This document shows positions 37,590 through 43,500 of a stretch of DNA of 64,000 nucleotides, piece by piece. The stretch comes from Nyssa sinensis (Eukaryota; Streptophyta; Magnoliopsida; Cornales; Nyssaceae). The translations under genes and the position numbers were made by a program. Below the pieces are notes generated by a model, which made no database searches, was not told the origin of the DNA, and saw only the letters and a program-made list of their open reading frames with translations. The stretch is taken from positions 9,781,506 to 9,845,505 of the forward strand of contig CM018052.1 of the NCBI GenBank assembly GCA_008638375.1, given 5' to 3'. Position 1 is the first letter of the stretch; every line of letters starts with the position of its first letter.

Positions 37590-40500
37590 CCTGCAATTTA
37601 TGAGTTTGCAGATGCTGGCGAGTCAGGTGGCCAAAGAAGAATGAGATTGATCATTTCAAAGATGCAAATGAGGTTCTATATTAATATCTGTACACCCCTT
37701 TCCTTTTCCTCATTCATTATCGTTGTTATCATAACTCATAAGAACTTCATGAAGTCCACCATTGCATTATAGAGGGTGATTGAGGAGGTGTGGGGGTTGA
37801 AAGACTCAGTCTATGGATCTTGGCACTTTGCCTGCTTGTGCGAGTCATGAATTGGTGAACTTTATAGAAGTGGAGAGCAAGTGGGTTATAGATTAAAGTG
37901 TGCGGATAAATGATAGCCTACTGCATTTATACCAATTAGAGGGCACTTTTACCACCCATGAGAGGGATTTGGGTTGGGTTTATAGGGGTTTAATATCATT
38001 ATATTTTTGCAGTTGATTTGCTGTTAGCTTTCAACCATGAAAGAGATCTCATCCTTCTGCTTTATGTATAGCTTCTTATTTATAATATCATATTTCTAGC
38101 TATTTCTTCTTCTTCTTTCCTCTTATTTTATTTTTTATTTTTTTTATTTTTTATAAAAAATTAAAAAGCTTCTTCAATGGGTTTCAACTCCTTACCTCTA
38201 ACATGCCCTCACTTGGGAAGTTCCTGGTGTAGCACGGGCTACAAGGGCTGTGAACCATATATGTAACGATATAAATTGTGTTTAACATTTTATTTAAATT
38301 TTTTATTTCTGGAGTGCCTTGATGTCAAGTTGAGTTCAGTAAAAAACTATGGTCCTCTTTCCTAGTTGTTCCCATTGCACAAGCTAAGTTCATTACTATT
38401 ACTTGATTTGGTCTATCTGTGGGGTTAAAATCTTCCAAGTTTATCCAAAATATATACTGTCTGCGTATGAAGCTAGCGGTCCATTCTCCTTGGAAACCAA
38501 GTTTGTGAATTTGTTCATCCATGCCCCATATCATTTTGGAATAGTTGTTTAAAACTTGTATTTTAATACTTAATAACTATTTTATTACTTGGTGTTAAGA
38601 AGGAAGAGACACTAGAACTGTTGTTCATTAAGTGATATTACCATGCCAATAATTCTGTGTGATTTGTGGCTATTTTTTTTGGCCTGACATTCATAAGTGT
38701 CATAGTCCTCTCATTGGAAAGTCTTCCTGCACTAATTTTTCCCTGAAGACCCATTGCAGTTGTTGATCTTCATCTATTTTTTCTGTGATTATAATTGCAA
38801 CTTTGACTTGTGTTAAATTTATAATCATAGGTGCTCATGTATATGGGACCTGATGTGCTAAAAGACATAATTGAGAATGCTGAGTTGTATCCTATACGAG
38901 GATTGTTCAACTTTAGAGATTACTTTGATGAGATTGATGCATACTATCATCGAACTCTCGGTTATGAGCTTGGCGTCCCAACTGGATGGAGGGCCTTAAA
39001 TGAGTTATACAATGTAAGTATATCTCGTTTCATATATTGAATTTTCAATTTCCCCCTTAAGCTGCAATTTGTTTCTTCTCTTTTACCAAAGAAATTATTA
39101 ACTTAGATAGTATCGAGAAGTAATTCAGTGATATGAGAATAGTCAAGGAAATACTGCTGTTAAATTCTTCAGTTTTGTGAATCAAATTTGTGACTAATGT
39201 CCACTTAAATTACCAAATATTTTGAATGTTGTGGTGTTTTTTTTTTTTTAATTATTATGAGTAAAAGTTTTTTTAAAAAACACCAAGGGTTGTACCCATA
39301 TAGAAAGATAGTAATACAAAGAGGTATACAATAACTACATCCATGAGATCCCCAATCCCTACAGATCACCCAAAAATTCGACAAAAGAATTTATAAAGAT
39401 CAGTGAACTACCTGTACCAAAAAAAAAAGCAAGTTCAACATCGAATACTTGGCTACTATCCAAATAGGAGACCCCACCTCCTCAAATGACCTCCTATTCC
39501 TCTCCCTCCAAATGCACACCAAAGTCATAACCAGGCCACCTGCCGAACTGCTCTGACTCTATGCCCCACTCTACTCCCTCTGCAACTTGATAGGAAATTT
39601 TCCATAGAAGCAGGCATCACCCAATGCATCCCAAGTAAGACAAGCAAAAGAGCCCCCAAATTTCCAGCAACAAAGCAGTGCAACACAAATGATTGACCAA
39701 CTTTGCTTCCTTCTTGCGCAAACAGTACTAATTAACTGAAAAATAATGTTTAACTTTGCTGATATGTGGTTTATTTGAATTCTCAATCATTGAGTTGACA
39801 ACTATTTATTCTAAATAGAACAATAAACAATATCTCCCGCGCAATCTGCCTATTTTCTTTATACATGATTGTTGCAGAGATATATTATTTCAGAGTATTG
39901 CTTCGTGAGCATCTCACTAATAAAACAATTTACAATTCCATTATTTATAAAGTTTCTAAACTTATATCAGAACCAGAAAGGGGCTTGGTCACTATTATCA
40001 GTTGGACTGCTTTGATTAATTGTCAGTCCAGTGACTTAGAAATATAGATTGACAAGACCTGATCTCTGATCTGTTCCATCAAAAGGCGCTAAAATGCCAC
40101 TTCGGAATGACAAAAAAGGGTTTTTTAGGCCTGATTTCCCTTGAGAAGCTGATGCTGTGCCCAGCTTCCCAACTAGTTGATGGTTCCTTTTCCTTAGGAC
40201 CAATACCTAGTTTTTACCCAGAACCTGTCTCTGCAGCATTGGAACCAAGATCGGGCTTGGGGCATAGTTGCAGTACGAGTTTCCCGGTCTATATAACTAA
40301 CTGAAGCTAGCCGGGATCGAGAGCTTTCTTATCATGCGGCTCTTGGATCGAAAAGAGGCTGCTGGACCAAGGCTTAAATTGCAAAGGCATGGACGAACCC
40401 CTATGTGATGTGGGGCAATCTGCCTCTTGTGGCCATCAGTTTTGGCGTGTAAGCGTCTTTGCCTTTTACAGTATAGGGATCGGGTCGGTAACTGTGTCCC

Positions 40501-43500
40501 TGTCGGCTCGCTTCGGCAGGGTGTCTTCTTTTCATGTGAACAGACCCCTGGTACGACGTTCGAAACCAGCTCTTCTCTTAGCTTTCGTTAATCTGGTTCG
40601 AGACCTGCGAGTGTAGGAGGAACGGCGGAGCGAGCCGAGCATTATTCGGAAAAAAAAGAAGAAAAAATCCTTAAGGGCGACGAGTGGAAGACAGCTTTCA
40701 AGACTCGGGATGGATTGTACACTCATTTGGTGCGCTACAAAGAAGATTCATGGGAAGCGCAAGCCAAACATTGTTCTTGGTCCTTAGTCACTTACAATTG
40801 AGTGTGGCATTGCATGCAATGAAGATATTATCGAAAAGGATCTGAGCGACTCTTGCTGCTGTATAATCTGGTTTGACTGAAAGTAAATCGTATGAAAACC
40901 TGTAATAGTGGCCAGTTCTCAGTTTTAATAGTTCAATCTCTAGTCTTATTTCTTAAAACACTGGTAGTTCTATGAATCCATGGTTAAAATGATGCTGCTG
41001 TAGTTCTCCCCTCATACACTGTAATACCAAACAATATGTTTATAAGGAACTTCAATCAGTCTTCCTATTGTGTTGTGGTAAAATTTTTATAAGTAAGATT
41101 TTAAAAACTATATATGCATTTAAAAATTAATATACGAACTGCTTAAACAAAGAAATTAGGATGCTTAAGCTGGAAAATATTATGAAATGAAGGGTGAATC
41201 CCAGCGAATATACATGTGTACACAAATTAATGGTGGTGGAACCGTGGAGATAATTCCTTTTATTTGTCTAACTTATTTTTTTCTTTTCTTCCTTTTTTTA
41301 TATTTGATCAGATTGTTCCAGGAGAGTTGACTATAGTAACTGGAGTTCCCAATTCAGGCAAGAGCGAGTGGATTGATGCCCTTTTATGTAATCTTAATGA
41401 AAGTGTTAGATGGAAATTTGCACTTTGTTCCATGGAGAACAAGGTAAGCTAGTACATTATAATATTCAAGTGTGTACTTGTATTTTTTTCTGTTAGGAGC
41501 TTTTTTATTTTGTCTGCACATTGAAGATGTGTTACATCTCTCTCTCTCTCCTCATGGTTTTAAATGTCGTAGTCGCAGTTTTGTGGTCTCTATTTCTCTC
41601 TCTCTCTCTCTATATATATTTCTTACCCCCCCCCCCCCTCTCACCCCATGGCTTTTCGATGCAATACTGGTTGTGATCACTGTTTTCTGGTGTTAGTAGT
41701 ATTGCATGGTACATAATGAACATTGAAACTGTGATCTTGAATTATTTTTGTACGCAAAAATAAACTCACAGGAACTGGCTGATAAACATGTTATAACTCC
41801 ATTTTCCCACAGACTAATGCATGATTTGATTATTAGTGAACTTTGTAACTTCTAAGATGTAATTTGTTTGTAATTTTGTATTGGGTTTAAGTTGATTCTA
41901 CTATGTTCGAAACATATATTTTCTCTTATCATCTTTTCATTACTTTTCATGACTTGAAATGCAATTAGAAAGGTGTCATTAATATAGCCAAATATACTCA
42001 AACATTCATTGATGGTGAAATTGATTAGACTACCATCTCATACCTCCAGCAAAGAAATGCAATTCTCAAATCCTTGAACTCTTCAATTTAAAACTTGGTC
42101 TTACATCCTTTGATTTTGATATTCTCAAGTGTTAGATCTAACTTAAGGTGGTCGTACTCCATTCACTATATCATCGAATATTTAAATCCATGCTTTTAAC
42201 TGTTATGGTGTTTTATAAATTTCTTTGTGGATTTTGATTAGCATATTTAAATGCATGAACATATTTGAGATGATTATATATTGTTGCATTTTGTTGTCAT
42301 GAATACTATTCTACCATGTATGCGTATTACCATGTATAATACTATAATCTATTATTGTTATCGAAGTATCAATTTTCATTTAATTTGTCCTGTAAAAGAA
42401 GTAATTTATTTCATATAATTTGCTGTATTATCATATTATTATGAATAACTTGTTTTCATCCAGGCAGTCAAGTTAAGCAGAATTGCTATATTTCGATATG
42501 ATTTTTATGGTAATAAGTATTGCTTAAGACTGATGTCAGTGAGATATTGTGGAATACAAAAAACTTTTAGATGTGTTATAGTAGAATACTTTTTTTTTTT
42601 TTATTGATTGGTATGTTATAGTAGAATACGTAGTGTTTTTGCTGCTTCATTTCATAAATGTCTTTGAGTTGTATTGTTGATAAAATACAAATATTAAATC
42701 ACTTAATAATAGATTAAAGTCCTTAATTAGTAATTATTTGTAGACATGACTTGCTCTAATAAAAGCACTTTGGCCAATCTCCCAACACTACATGTCGGTT
42801 CTCCCCCATTCCGGCTTCGGTGTCTAAGAAGTTGGAAAGTTACAGAGGAACTTTCTTTGGGTTGGTATGGAGGGTGATAAGAAGATCCTTTCAGTAAGCT
42901 GGGACAAGACTAAAATTCTGTTGGAGGGGGATTGGGCATCAAAGACTTGGGTTTGTTCAACTATCCTTTGTTGGCAAAGTGTCTTTGGAGGTTTGGGATA
43001 GAGAAAGATATTATGTGGAAGGAGTTGCTTTCTAAAATGTATGGGGTTGAGGAGGGTGGATGGTTCTCGAAGGAGGGAGTGGAGGCTCATGGTTGTAGTA
43101 TGTGGAAATCAATTTGGATGGGGCTTGCTGATTTTAGAAGATTCTTCTGTTTCGAGGTAGGCGAGGGGAGGAGGGTGAGATTTTGGGAGGACTTATGGTG
43201 CAGAGATGAGCCACTAAAGGTGAAGTTCCCTCATCTTTTTAGATTGGTGCAGGTTAAAGGGGGAAAGGTGGCTGACTGTGTTGGGGAAATGGGTGTGGAG
43301 ATGATGTGGACTGTGGAGTCCTTTTAGAAGGAATTTTTTTGATTGGGAATTGGAGTAGGCATGGGCCTTTTTGGGGGATTTACACAAAACGAAAGTGGTG
43401 GCTGGAAGGGAGGACCAGCTTATTTGGACCTTAGCAAGCGTGAAGGAGTTCACGGTCTACTCCTATTATAAGGAGTTGGCTGAAGGGAGGGGGATGTATT

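Noticed and set aside
37411..37644. ORFs with poly-(Tyr-Ile) stretches
   Set aside because: Translations of the (TA)n microsatellite plus exon shadows of TWINKLE.
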